Both the position numbers and the translations under genes were made by a program. Positions 22,876 through 33,514 of a DNA stretch of 64,000 nt are shown piece by piece. The DNA comes from Glycine soja (lineage: Eukaryota; Streptophyta; Magnoliopsida; Fabales; Fabaceae): assembly GCF_004193775.1 (NCBI RefSeq), contig NC_041008.1:42751136-42815135 (forward strand), read 5' to 3'. Below the pieces are notes generated by a model. That model saw only the letters and a program-made list of their open reading frames with translations. It had not been told where the DNA came from and ran no database searches. Every line of letters starts with the position of its first letter. Position 1 is the first letter of the stretch.

Positions 22876-25800
22876 ATGGAGGGTATTCAGGTGAGGTGCG
22901 ATAAGCTTCAGGGTGGTGTGATTCAGAGGAGCCGTTTGCGGGTTTGGTTCATTCGAGTGTGTTCAAGCATTGTGCTGTGGACATGTCTGGTTCAGTTGGT
23001 GACAGTGAGTGAATTATGGCATTCTCATTTCTTTTTGGGGATCAGTAGTCGAATATATCACACAAATCAAAGTCCTCTTGAAGCGCAAAATGAACTTGCT
23101 CAACCGCCCCCACCTTTTCTTCCCGCAAGTTAGTTTTTTTTTTTTTTACCTCATACATATCTGTATCAGCAAAGTTATTGATGGGTTAAATATGCTTAGG
23201 TCCTGTTTTTGGACAAACTTTTCCATAAACACTTTCAGAAGAAGAAAATAAGGTAAAATGACCTGAGCTTCTCTCATAAGCTAAAATCAATTTGTGCACT
23301 TTAGCTTTTGGAGAAGTTAAATGAGAGGATTTTTATGAAAGTTAAGTGCATAAGTTGATTTTAGCTTATGGGAGAAGCTCAATTCATTTTAGCTTCTTAT
23401 TTTTTTCTCCTATAAGTATTTATGGAGAAGTATATCCAAACAGAGCCTATGATGTGGGTTTGGAGAAGTGTAGCTTTGGTTCTGTAATGATGCAATCATG
23501 CAACCTTATGTGTGATGTAATTGAGCAATGAAATCCACATTGTTGAATTTGTGGTATATTTGCTGTTAGGAGGTGATGATCATGCTTAGCTGAAAGTTGG
23601 TACTGATTACTGAATGTAATCAGTTGGTAGACCCTTTTAAGAAATTTTTTTTTTTGGATTGGTGCTTGTTTTGAAGTAGATTTGTGGATTGTACAATCAG
23701 TTAGGAGGAAGAATGAAAATATGCCTTAAAATTCAAATGTAGATGTCATAGTAAATTATGAGTTATGAGGTCAATATTAATTGGTTGACATTTACCATCA
23801 TGTTTAGTGGACTCCTGCCAAAGATGACTTGTTTTATAGTTTATACTGTTTATTGCCTTCGAAAACGACAATCAAGTTATATTCTTCTTGGTGAGGTCAG
23901 CTACATAAATCAATTGATGCCATTGGGTTCTACCTTGTTAAATATATTATATTATCTTTGTGAATATAGAAAGCTAGAAATTAGGGATTTCCTTTTATTT
24001 CCTTTCCATGTATCCTTAATTACGTTGATTCCCTTGTGATTATAAATAAGATCAGTTTGTGTTGGATTACACACAATTCCTGTAATATAGTATCAAAGCC
24101 TATTCTATATCCATTAAACGGGCCACCCACCATCCATGCACCAAGCCCAAAAGTGTTGGGTGTGAGGGGGTGTATTGGGAAAAAACCCAAGTTCCACACC
24201 GGCTAGAGATAGTGGCAAGATAGAATATATAAGTGGAGGCCAACCCTCACCTCATAAGCTAGCTTTTGGGATTGAGTTAGGCCCAAATCCACATTCTAAG
24301 ATACCTAAAACCAAATTTTGATTCTTCCTCTGCAGTCTGCTCCTATCTTATTCTCATTGAAGCCTATGTTGGTCTTCTTCTCGCATAACCAAACCACCTT
24401 AGGACGATATCCCTTCCATCTTTTCTTGTATGTCCACTGATCCACCTCAGTTTTCTCATCTCAACTACACTTATAGTTGGCTCTTGTTTGCACTTCACTG
24501 CCAGTGTTCACTGCCAAACAGTATTTCTGATTCTATAGCTGCTCAGTAGAATTTTCCTTAAATTCGTTGGCATTTTGCGCTCACAAATTATACTTGAACT
24601 CTTGAAGCAATGAAGCATTTATCCTTTTCTTACCAAGCTTGAATTCTGAATGTGATATCCACATCAACCTCCATATCACTTAATGGAAATTGGAAAGCAA
24701 ATAAGACTGTAACTATAGATTCCCTTCTTTACACTTGCATCTTTTAATTCATGCATGTAAGGGATTTGGCTCCTCTAAAGTGAAAGAGAATAAAGTGAGA
24801 AGCTATGGCCATCGATTGAGAAATCAACAGTTGAGATTTTGATTAAATGCATGCAAATGTATAATAAATTATGATCCGGTTCAAATTTTACCTATTGATT
24901 TTCTAATCAACAGTTATAACATCTCATTGTACTCTCTAAAGTGAATCTTTCACTTTAGAGGAGCCAAATAGTTTACATGTACCATTATAAGTTGAAACTA
25001 AAAAGAGCATTGTTGCAAAACATTACATAAAACTCAATTTCTAGCTTTTATGTTACCATTTAACTTATTCTGTATATTAATTGTAATATATTTGTATGTA
25101 CTCACTTGAGGCAGTTTGCTGGTGACTTGTACATTTTGTTTGGATACTAATATTATTGATCGTTGCCCAATTGCTGGATCAAAATTGTGTCTTGTTGTTT
25201 CAGACGGGCTCCCACCTCCCATGAACATCCTAGTTGCCTCATCTTTTGATTTTCAGTATTATGTATTCTTAATATTCAAAACAACTATGTGAATGAGTAT
25301 ATGTAATATAAATCAAGGCATATTAATTGATGGTTTGGTGGATAGGGTATTAGTTGTACTTTATACTATTCTTACACCTTTTGGTAAATATTAAAGCCTT
25401 ATGACCTGAAATCTTTCAGGAAATTATACAAGTAATGGTTTTCTAAGAGTGTCCTGCAATGGGGGTTTAAATCAAATGCGTGCAGCGGTTTGTACTTCCT
25501 ATTCTATTATTTCTCTGTTCCTATTCTATGATAATCTTAGATGTTCATTTAGCAGATTGGCATTTCAGATTTGTGACATGGTGACAGTTGCTCGACTGTT
25601 GAATCTCACATTGGTTGTTCCAGAGCTTGATAAGAAGTCATTTTGGGCAGACCCTAGGTATATCATTTGTTTTATAAAAATTAAGAGTATTATCTAATTT
25701 GGCCTGCTTATCATTTTAAAGTTTTGTAGTTTTCTTTTTGCAGTAATTTTGAGGACATTTTTGATGTGAGACATTTCATTGATTCTCTACAAGATGAAGT

Positions 25801-28800
25801 TCGAATAGTAAAAAGAGTGCCCAAAAGGTTTAGTAGGAAAAGTGGATACTCTACCCTGAAGATGCCTCCTGTTAGCTGGTCAAATGAAAAGTATTACTTG
25901 GAGCAGGTCAGCAGATTGTATTAGTTGCATTTGAGCTAAAATTATGTACTGTATGTTAATCAGGCTTTTTCTTATATGGTAATTTAAGGTTTGAACAATG
26001 ATTGATTAATGATTCTTCAGCTTAACTTCTAAGACAATGATGTTTATCATCTTCGGACTCTGCATTTTTAACATTTTAGTCTAAGGGAATACCATGTTTT
26101 GTGCTCAGGTTGCTTTTGATGGGTTAGTTTCCTGTTAGTTAGACCCCCGTCAAATTTATATTTTGAGGTTCTAGTTTTACTGTATATACAGTTTTATTTT
26201 TCCAGTATTCTAACATTTCCCTAACTTTCTTTCTGTGTACATGGGAGTTTTTAGGAATGTCTTAGAACAGTTAATTTTTGTGATTGTAGGATTGTAATGG
26301 TCATAGATATTTGTATATGATGATGATGATGATGATGATGATGATGGTGAGGCAGATGACAAATGTCAGAAACTGTATTCTTGTCAAATTAAATGGGACT
26401 TTCCATATTATGGATATCTATTCTGAATCATAATTTTCACATTGCTAGTTACGAACTTATGCTGTAGATTTGTACTCTTGATTTTATTATTAGATGCGCC
26501 TAGACTATAAAACAGTGATCATTTGCATATAAAATAGGAGTTCCACAATATTGCTAATATTTGTCTCAATAATAAATTGCCTCTCTACTTTTTTTTACAC
26601 CTGTCTGTAGTGGGAGGGTGAGACAATGGCTAATTAAGGATTTTCTTCCATATGACTTCTTTTCTTTTCAAGTTTTTGTTTCTCTTTATGAATGTCCATG
26701 AGTTTTTGCCTGTTTGATCTTTACTGAAATGCTTGACACTCCCCCCCTTTTCTCCCAAAATAATTGATTCTTCCATCAAGGCTGGCAGTTATCAACTGAG
26801 AATTGGTAATCTGTAAATTACTAGATGCATTATTACTGACTTTTACTTTAGAGAGGGAATGACAGGATACGGAAGACATATGTTGAGGGTTTTATTGATT
26901 GTATTATCAGAATCATATAATAATAATTACAATTAGAATGGAGAAATTCAACTTATCAAATGAATAGGTATCGGTTTATACTTCTTCTTCTTCTTCTTTC
27001 GTACCCCATTGCCCGGAGGCTCTTCGCTATGCGAAGGTATGGGGGAGGGATATTGTACGCAGCCTTACCCTTGCATATGCAAAGAGGCTGTTTCCGGATT
27101 CGAACCCATGACCAACAAGTCACCAAGGCACAACTTTACCGCTGCACCAGGGCTCGCCCTCTAGTATTTTATAGATATGGGTGGCTTCTAGTATTTTAGC
27201 ACCTAAAATGAGTAGATTCTGATGTAGCAAAATCCACTTCCAAAATAGCACTTAGCAATCAAGTGTGTGTAAGTTATAAAATTATACATTTTCTATATTC
27301 TCTCCCTCACTAATTTTGAGTAGTGCATATCTTGAGTTTAATTCAATGCTGTTGACTCCACACTGCAGATTCTGCCACTTTTTGGCAAGCATAAGGTGGT
27401 ACATTTCAACAAAACAGATGCACGTCTAGCAAACAATGGTCTCCCACTTGATCTACAGAAACTTAGGTGTCGTGTAAATTTCCAGGCATTGAAATTTACT
27501 CCTCAACTTGAGAATTTGGGCCAAAAATTGATTCGGATACTTCGTGAAAATGGACCCTTTCTGGCATTGCATCTGAGATATGAGATGGATATGCTGGCTT
27601 TCTCAGGTTGTACGCATGGTTGCTCTATTGAAGAAGCTGAGGAGCTCAAGCAGATGAGGTATTTATGTTTCATGTTTTGGCAGTTTTGCTGTACATATAC
27701 TTATGGATAGGTTTTATTGAGAAATAGGTGCTTCTTATCTGACAGTTTCTGGGGAAGATGTGGATCACTATAATTGTTTTTTTATCATTGCTAAATTTCC
27801 ATTGATTAGTTAATAATACCTCCTGGCTCCTGCTCTATCATAGAGTCCTGGATGCTAGTTGCTTGTGCTGGTGGAGTCACCATCTAGTTGTAGGAGAGCT
27901 GTGGATCTGTAGTTCATGAGTTACATGATATGTGGAATTTTGCATATTTCTACAATTAGACATTAGTGGTTACCTTAATTAAAAATAAATATTCCTGTGA
28001 TCAAAGTTATTTGTAATGAGCTGGAACAAGAGGGATCTTTCTCACAAAATTTTGATCTTGCCTGTGTAATTCAGGTATGCATTCCCTTCCTGGAGAGAGA
28101 AGGAGATAGTTTCTGAAGAAAGGAGATCACAGGGTCTCTGTCCTTTGACTCCAGAGGAGTCTGCCTTAATTCTGCAAGCCTTGGGTTTTGACAGGGAGAC
28201 ACCAATATATATTGCAGCTGGTGAAATTTATGGTGGTGAACATCGATTAGCACAACTCAGAGCTGCATTTCCAAGAATTGTGAGTTCACCATTAACACCC
28301 CCCACCCCACCCCATCCTTTCTGTTTATATTTTGATTCTTCTATATTTGATATAATCAAGGTAGTTATAATGAAGAACCTACTGGGTCAAAAATTGGTTG
28401 CCCATGGATTTTCCAGTTAATGTGAAAAAAATGGTTCAAATTGAAACATAGTGGGATCACATGACCCATTGATCCTACTGTTTTACTTGACGATCCCACT
28501 AATTCACCAAAAAAGTGTTAAGCTGAGATCAGGATTGCAAAGATGGTAAGATCTTACAAATTGAAAACACAATTTTAATTTTCTTGGATATAATAAAATG
28601 CTATAATGGATTTTGGGGGATAAGCAAAACTGTCCATTTACAGATCATATCACAAATATTACATGACATTCAACTAAATACTTTCGAAAGATATTTCATA
28701 TGCTTTACCTACCTGATCTACATTATGCATTCTCTCCCTTAGCATGGTTTCTGTCCATCTCATAAAATTCTTTTGACTTTTAGGTTAAGAAAGAGACATT

Positions 28801-29308
28801 GCTGGTCAATGATGAGTTGCAGCAGTTTCAGAATCATTCATCACAAATGGCAGCTTTAGATTTTATGGTTTCAGTAGCCAGTAACACCTTTGTTCCTACG
28901 TATTATGGTAACATGGCAAAACTTGTGGAAGGCCATCGCAGGTGTGCATGCACTCTCTTGCTAGTTGCAATTTGATTTTATACAGAAGGCTAAAAACATC
29001 CTTAAAAACAAAATTCTAATCAGTCCTCCTGCAGGTATTCTGGTTTTAAGAAATCCATCTTATTGGATCGGAAAAAGCTCGTAGAATTGTTTGACATGCA
29101 TCAAAATGGAACCCTTCCATGGAATGAATTTTCAAATGCTGTTCGACAGGTTCATGAAAAAAGAATGGGACAGCCAACTCATCGGAGAGTCGATGTAGAC
29201 AAGCCGAAGGAAGAGGATTATTTCTATGCCAACCCTTATGAGTGTCTGTGTGAGGGAACAAAGTGTGATGACTTGCTAGGTCCTCTTAACTCTAGTCAAA
29301 TACGATGA
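22876..29308 (+). CDS. GDP-fucose protein O-fucosyltransferase family protein (plant DUF246 type)
   Basis: Eight coding exons splice in phase: 22876-23128, 25420-25487, 25569-25657, 25744-25906, 27369-27658, 28075-28279, 28784-28941 and 29035-29308, giving about 499 residues. The protein looks like a type II Golgi membrane glycosyltransferase: a basic N-terminus, one membrane helix at about residues 23-44 and a Pro-rich stem ending near residue 83. The catalytic region follows, with the GDP-sugar-binding NGGLNQMR at 98-105, [15 protein letters not shown] starting near 258, the IYIAAGE strand near 333-339 and the [12 protein letters not shown] segment near 390. Family members O-fucosylate proteins or act in cell-wall and pollen-tube biology; the exact substrate cannot be read from sequence. 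ATG 22876 is chosen because it opens the membrane-anchor frame. Intron 1 (2.3 kb) and intron 4 (1.5 kb) carry transposon insertions. No lesion is seen. Confidence 0.95.
23199..23447. mobile_element. MITE in intron 1 of the O-fucosyltransferase gene (family shared with 32775 and 60290)
   Basis: Inverted arms of about 100 bp: GGTCCTGTTTTTGGA...AGAAGAAAATAAGG at the left pair with GGCTCTGTTTGGATA...AAAAATAAGAAGC read from the right. The inner arms share CATAAGCTAAAATCAA. The GGCYCTGTTTGGAT terminus is reminiscent of Tourist/PIF-type MITEs, with a 3-bp target site (TTA/TAT) not clearly preserved. Confidence 0.75.
23868..23930 (-). repeat. SINE 3'-tail-like fragment in intron 1
   Basis: GAAAACGACAATCAAGTTAT, then ATTCTTCTTGGTGAGGTC and a GCTACATAAATCAATTG block: the same motif as at 10205 and 11228, more diverged. 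Confidence 0.4.
24062..24310 (+). repeat. TRIM- or solo-LTR-like unit in intron 1
   Basis: A primer-binding-like TATCAAAGCC near 24089 is followed by CCATTAAACGGGCCACCC and an LTR-like block starting TGTTGGGTGTGAGG, with AGAATATATAAGTGGAGG as a TATA-like box and the end TTGGGATTGAGTTAGGCCC. The same block occurs in reverse at 30775-30995. The short length and the lack of coding sequence suggest a terminal-repeat retrotransposon in miniature. Confidence 0.55.
24764..24969. mobile_element. MITE in intron 1 with TTTGGCTCCTCTAAAGTG termini
   Basis: The left end TTTGGCTCCTCTAAAGTGAA (24765) and its inverted copy at the right end (to about 24968) match almost perfectly over about 24 bp. The right arm carries an additional internal copy of CTCTAAAGTGAA. 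The element is about 205 bp with no coding content. Confidence 0.85.
26317..26346. repeat. (ATG)n microsatellite in intron 4
   Basis: Ten tandem ATG/TGA-phase triplets followed by an interrupted copy. Confidence 0.9.
26975..27165 (-). mobile_element. tRNA-derived SINE (Au-like) in intron 4
   Basis: On the - strand the element starts near 27165 with GGGCGAGCCCTGGTGCAGCG, contains a pol III A box (TGGTGCAGCGG) and B box (GGTTCGAATCC), then the conserved body GGGTAAGGCTGCGTACAATA, and ends in a (GAA)n-type tail at about 26975-26992. The body matches my memory of plant Au-type SINEs. It is not a functional tRNA, as no cloverleaf is present. It lies antisense to the host gene. Confidence 0.85.
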
Positions 29309-29839
29309 GTAAAAGCTGTCAAATGTAAAAAGAAATGTACACTTCTTCCCATCCACAAGTTTAAAAGAGGAATTTATAAATTGCTCCTTCCCACTTAATT
29401 GTGTAAGTGCTGTACACACGATGACCTTTATAAGTATGTACACGTGAATGAGAACCATGAAAAGAAAAACAAAAAAAGAGAGGAAATATCAGCTTCTATC
29501 GAGGCATGCAAAGATGTATCGTCAATTTCACCCTTAATTGATTTATTTATGAGGTCAGTATAGTTATATGACAATAGTTCATGTCTCAGCCTTAAATTCA
29601 GACCAGGCACTCCAAAGTTCATTACATCTTTCTCTTTACAAACAATAATCAAGCAATAAGTTGTAATAAACGGGGGTGAGTCAAAAACTTGATTATGATC
29701 TTCAAAAATCAATTGAATAAATGGCATGGATTTGTCTTGGAAGCCTCCTTTTGTGATTTACCAAGATGTTTATGTTTTCTCGTCCTTTTGGAAATGTACA
29801 CAAAAGCGTGTCCTTTATGGTTGCAACTGCTTCTGCTTC
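29309..29839. other. Convergent 3' intergenic region of two genes
   Basis: Holds the 3' UTRs of the O-fucosyltransferase (+) and the LSMT-type methyltransferase (-) and nothing else that I recognise. With 531 bp between stop codons, the two transcripts may overlap at their 3' ends. A 99-codon open frame on the - strand (29428-29727) has no recognisable domain and lies in presumed UTR. Confidence 0.6.
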
Positions 29840-32800
29840 CTAGAAGAATTTTCCAAGGTCCCCAAGGATATCACCATTTTCCCCACAAAGTCCAAGGTCC
29901 TTGAGCCTCCTTTCTTGATAATATTCTAACTGGGCCAATTCCAATTCTTTTTCCTTGAAGATCTCGTCAATTTGCTGTAGGAGGTTCTTCTCCCCTTCTC
30001 TAATTCCAACTGCTATAGCATGCCTTGAATCTAGCTTTGCTTCTTTCAACTTTTGATCCTGTCATTCACTTGCTTTATTCAGTTATTTGCTGACCTCAAT
30101 CAGCTTCAAAATTTTCACAATCTAGGCTCCATTTGATTGGGAGGAAAGAAAGCGTGGAGTGAAAAAAAATTGAAATTTGAATCGAAGAGCAAATGGAAAG
30201 AGAAATTTGGGACAAGTTTACTTTGAGAAAACATTTTCTGTTTTCACTTTTAATTACAAAGTGTTGCATTGTTTTCAAAAGTTTATATAGGAAATAATGA
30301 ACATAAAACAATAAAAAAATGTTTTTAATGATTCATTCTTGAAAATAGGAAATAAAGTGAGATAAGGTAGTATTTTTGTAATTAAAAGTGAAAAAAAAAA
30401 GAACATATCTTCTTAAAGGGAAAAATTGCAAAATCGGTCCCCCACTTTATCTCCAGTTTCGGATTTGGTCCCCCTATTTTGTAAAATCGTGCAATGTTGG
30501 TTTCATTGACCAATCAAAACATAACACGTGGTAGTCAACATTCTTTTGTAACAGTCAACGTCCAATTGTGGTCTGAGGGACTAACATTGCATGATTTTAC
30601 AAAATAGGGGACCAAATTTGTGAATTAAAAACTTGGGGACCAAATTCGAAATTGAAGATAAAGTGGGGGACCAATTTTGCAATTTTGCCTTTCTTAAAGT
30701 AAACAGACCCTTGAATTTTATTTCTATAAGATAGTTTTTCTATCCCCTTTCTTTCCATTTTAATTATTTCCAAAATGGCATTGTTATTCATATTTTCTAT
30801 CATAATAGGTGACCCATTTAATGGATCTATGATAAGCTCCGATGCCATCTTAGAATGTGGGCTTGAATCTAATTCAATCCCAAAAACTAGCTTATGGGGT
30901 GAAAGTTATCCCCCACTTATATATTCTATCTTTGTCTTAGTTCTAGCCAATGTGAAACTTGGGTTTTTTCCAATACTCTATAAGTGTTATATTAACCAAA
31001 CCTCATCATGGTTTATTCTCACGATGGGATATATGGATACCTTATACCAATAAACTAGAGGAAAATCCTTTAATATGCATGCTTTTTTCCCTCACCTAAA
31101 TTAAAACCAAAATCATACCTCTTCAATGGTTGTATGATAACCAGCAAGGGCGGTTTTGCAGGTCTCTCTAACTACTCTGCATATGAGCTCTTCATTGTCG
31201 CGGCTCACAGGCAATTCAAGATGACCCCAGATGGAGTTTCTAAATATTGACTCCAATAGGAAAGCATCAGTGCCCCCTAGAGCTACCAGTCTCAGATATG
31301 GAAGCAATCCTGGTGGAAGGGGGCGGTTGTAGAAGATGTCAAAGTATGCTGTCTCTCCAAAACCATTGGACTCAGCAATGTCTAGTTTGTCACCAAAAAA
31401 GGGGTCTGACTCAGATATCTGCAGTGTCAAGGTATATGCATTCCGATCTGTATTTGGTTCTATGAAACCGTAGTCCAGAGCCAACTCGGCATTGCTTTTA
31501 TTCAAATCATATTGGATATATACCTGCAGTAAAAAGTTCCTTCCATTCTTATGTGAAACCATGTTATGAATGTAATTTATGTTACCAACTGCACAGTTGA
31601 AAGAGCAGTTTGTGCCCCTGAATGCAACATGGATTGTAATTTTGTTCACACCATGCTTCTTTTTCCTTTGATACATAAATGCAGGCTAGTTTATATATAA
31701 GCTTCTTAGACTTAGATACAATAATGCTCCTATTGGAGAAAAGGCCTTTGATGGACATAGATGTATTAATTATTTAACGGTATATTGTGTATAAGTGGAA
31801 CGTGAAAAGAGAAAAATAAGAGGCAACAACACTTCACCTGGTCCCCAGCCTTGAGAGAAAGGGGGCTCCTCAGAGAAAATAGGTAGTCCCAGGAGAAAAG
31901 GCCTGCTGCTCCTTTAATTTCATAAGCATGATCATCTGTAGTTACTCTGGCACTATGGTTTATCTGATCCAGAAATTGAATTTGTGGAAGACAAGTAAAT
32001 TGACTCCTTTGACAGTTAATCCTCTTAAATTGGTAGTTTTTTTCTAATTTTTATCTATAAAAAAATGAAAAATAACCATACTTGCAAGGTGTTATGATTT
32101 TGATAAAAGGAGTACAATCTCCTGGAGTACTGAATATTTTTTCCTTCTCTAAAAGTATTAGTAACAAACAGTTATATGTGTTCATGTTTAATCTTTATTT
32201 CTTTGCTCTGGAGGTATTGCGGTAGTCAAGTCTCACTGCTTCAGTATACACTACAGTGGGTCAGTGACTATACAGATATAAAATGAAAAGGACCTTACCA
32301 AGTCAGCTAATGGAATCACAACTAAGTTTTCATTGCGAAGGCGAGAAAATGCCCTTGATCTTAGAATTCCAAATGCCCAGAAGAAGTCATCAAGTGTAAT
32401 AGAAGAAGGGAAAAGCTTCTTGTTAGGGATTATAATTTCTTCTTCCAGTCTCCTAAATTCATTCTGCACATATTGTTTCACACTCCTAGTTGTGTTCAGA
32501 AGTTGAGTCCCTACACAAATCAGTTCAATCAGCAGTGAAAACCACACTACAAACCCATTTCCAAGAGTAAACAATATAAGCAAAGCAACTACGCCAAAGC
32601 ACAATCTTTTCATCATTTATTTACATGCTTTGGCATTAAAACATTGACAGAACTAAGTAACTACTAACCTTGCAGCTCTGAGAGCTCCTCCTCTGACCTG
32701 CACTGGAATAACCAATTACCAACTGAATCAACCAACCATATGAAAACAACCCAAATCCCCATTAAGCATGTTTAGGGGTCTATTTGGATAAATTTCTCCC

Positions 32801-33514
32801 GTAGTACTTTTAGGAGAAGAAAATAAGAAGAAAAAAATGAAATGAGCATCTCCATAAATTAATTTGAAGAAGTTCTTTCATATAATTTCTTTAAAAAGAT
32901 TATTTTTAACTTGTAAATAAGCTAATTTTAACTTCCAGATAAACTCTTTTCATTTTTTTCTTCTTATTTTCTGTCCTTAGAAATGCTTTTGGTTTTTGGA
33001 TAAGTTTATCCGCCCTAACAAGTAAACCAAAAGAAACCCACCAATATATAGTAGAGTCAGTTTCCTTAGGCAGAATGCTGAAGTAGTGCTTCCAAAGAGA
33101 ATCACTCCTTGACCTCTCTCTTATCAGAAACAGTGCAACAGCTAACCAAGGCTTCAATCCACTGCACACTTTCCCAATTTCTGAAGCTGCCACAGCATCA
33201 GGGTTAATCCACAGCCTCTTGGGGACCTGCAAGACAACCTCATTCCTAGAAATGTCCTTGAGTGCAACCAGTCCTAGGCCTTCTGGCACTACACCAGGCT
33301 TCACTGGGGTCTTGCCAGAGACAACACCCTCTTCCTTGAGCCACTGCCAGAAAGTGTCAACTGCTGGTGACACTGATACCTCAGTCCCCAAAGAAGCTAC
33401 GCAGTTGGCTGAGAGAGGCCTTTTGAGGTGAAGGAAAGACCCTTTTGAGGAGAAGGAGTTTCTGCTGTGAAAAAGAACAGCAGAACCTGAACATGCAGAA
33501 AAGACACTAGCCAT
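29840..33514 (-). CDS. LSMT: Chloroplast Rubisco large-subunit/aldolase lysine N-methyltransferase (LSMT-type SET protein)
   Basis: Six exons on the - strand: 33514-33042, 32697-32669 (only 29 nt), 32510-32299, 31963-31838, 31523-31119 and 30058-29840. Phases agree at every junction and give 487 residues, the size of pea Rubisco LSMT. Residues 1 to about 40 are Ser-rich and acid-poor, as in a chloroplast transit peptide. The SET domain starts with GLGLVALKDISRNEV near residue 80. SAM binding and catalysis are marked by NHS at about 240-242 (just after the exon 3/4 junction) and by the catalytic Tyr in DYGF at about 297-300. The rest is the Rubisco-substrate-binding domain, ending GDLGKFF. The enzyme trimethylates a lysine on fructose-bisphosphate aldolase and, in some plants including legumes, Lys14 of the Rubisco large subunit, in the stroma. 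Substrate choice cannot be decided here. Introns hold several MITEs. Confidence 0.95.
30208..30720. mobile_element. MITE in LSMT intron 5, itself interrupted
   Basis: GTTTACTTTGAGAAAAC and TTTCACTTTTAATTACAAA at 30217-30260 are inverted against about 30370-30418. The outer end of the right arm resumes after an insertion as TTTCTTAAAGTAAACAGACC (30690-30710). Removing the inserted foldback (30419-30690) rejoins the arm. Confidence 0.7.
30419..30690. mobile_element. Foldback MULE-MITE with 9-bp target-site duplication
   Basis: The left arm GGAAAAATTGCAAAATCGG...CCCCCACTTTATCT is inverted in the right arm (GGCAAAATTGCAAAATTGG read from 30689), with about 80-110 bp of inverted complementarity. 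The element is flanked by TTCTTAAAG at 30410-30418 and again at 30691-30699, a perfect 9-bp duplication as made by Mutator-type transposases. Confidence 0.88.
30770..30995 (-). repeat. TRIM- or solo-LTR-like unit in LSMT intron 5
   Basis: Reverse-strand copy of the unit at 24062-24310: on the - strand it reads AAAAAACCCAAGTTTCACA, AGAATATATAAGTGGGGG, TAAGCTAGTTTTTGGGATTG, then a primer-site-like GGCATCGGAGC and CCATTAAATGGGTCACC. Confidence 0.55.
32775..33005. mobile_element. MITE in LSMT intron 1 (same family as 23199)
   Basis: AGGAGAAGAAAATAAGAAG then AAAAAAATGAAATGAG at the left pairs with GGACAGAAAATAAGAAG then AAAAAAATGAAAAGAG read from the right, and the outer ends share TTTGGATAAA-like sequence. 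The inner arms carry the GCTAATTTTAACTTCC stretch. Confidence 0.7.

Noticed and set aside
25195..25260. Extra exon of the O-fucosyltransferase gene after TTTCAG at about 25203
   Set aside because: The phases of exon 1 (ends 23128) and exon 2 (starts 25420) join perfectly and give the expected protein without it; no good donor follows.
27090..27165. Possible tRNA gene (pol III A and B boxes)
   Set aside because: The boxes belong to a SINE body; no acceptor stem or anticodon arm can be folded and the SINE-specific 3' sequence follows.
29428..29727. 99-codon - strand frame between the convergent genes
   Set aside because: It falls in the presumed 3' UTRs and shows no domain or splice signals; kept only as a remark.
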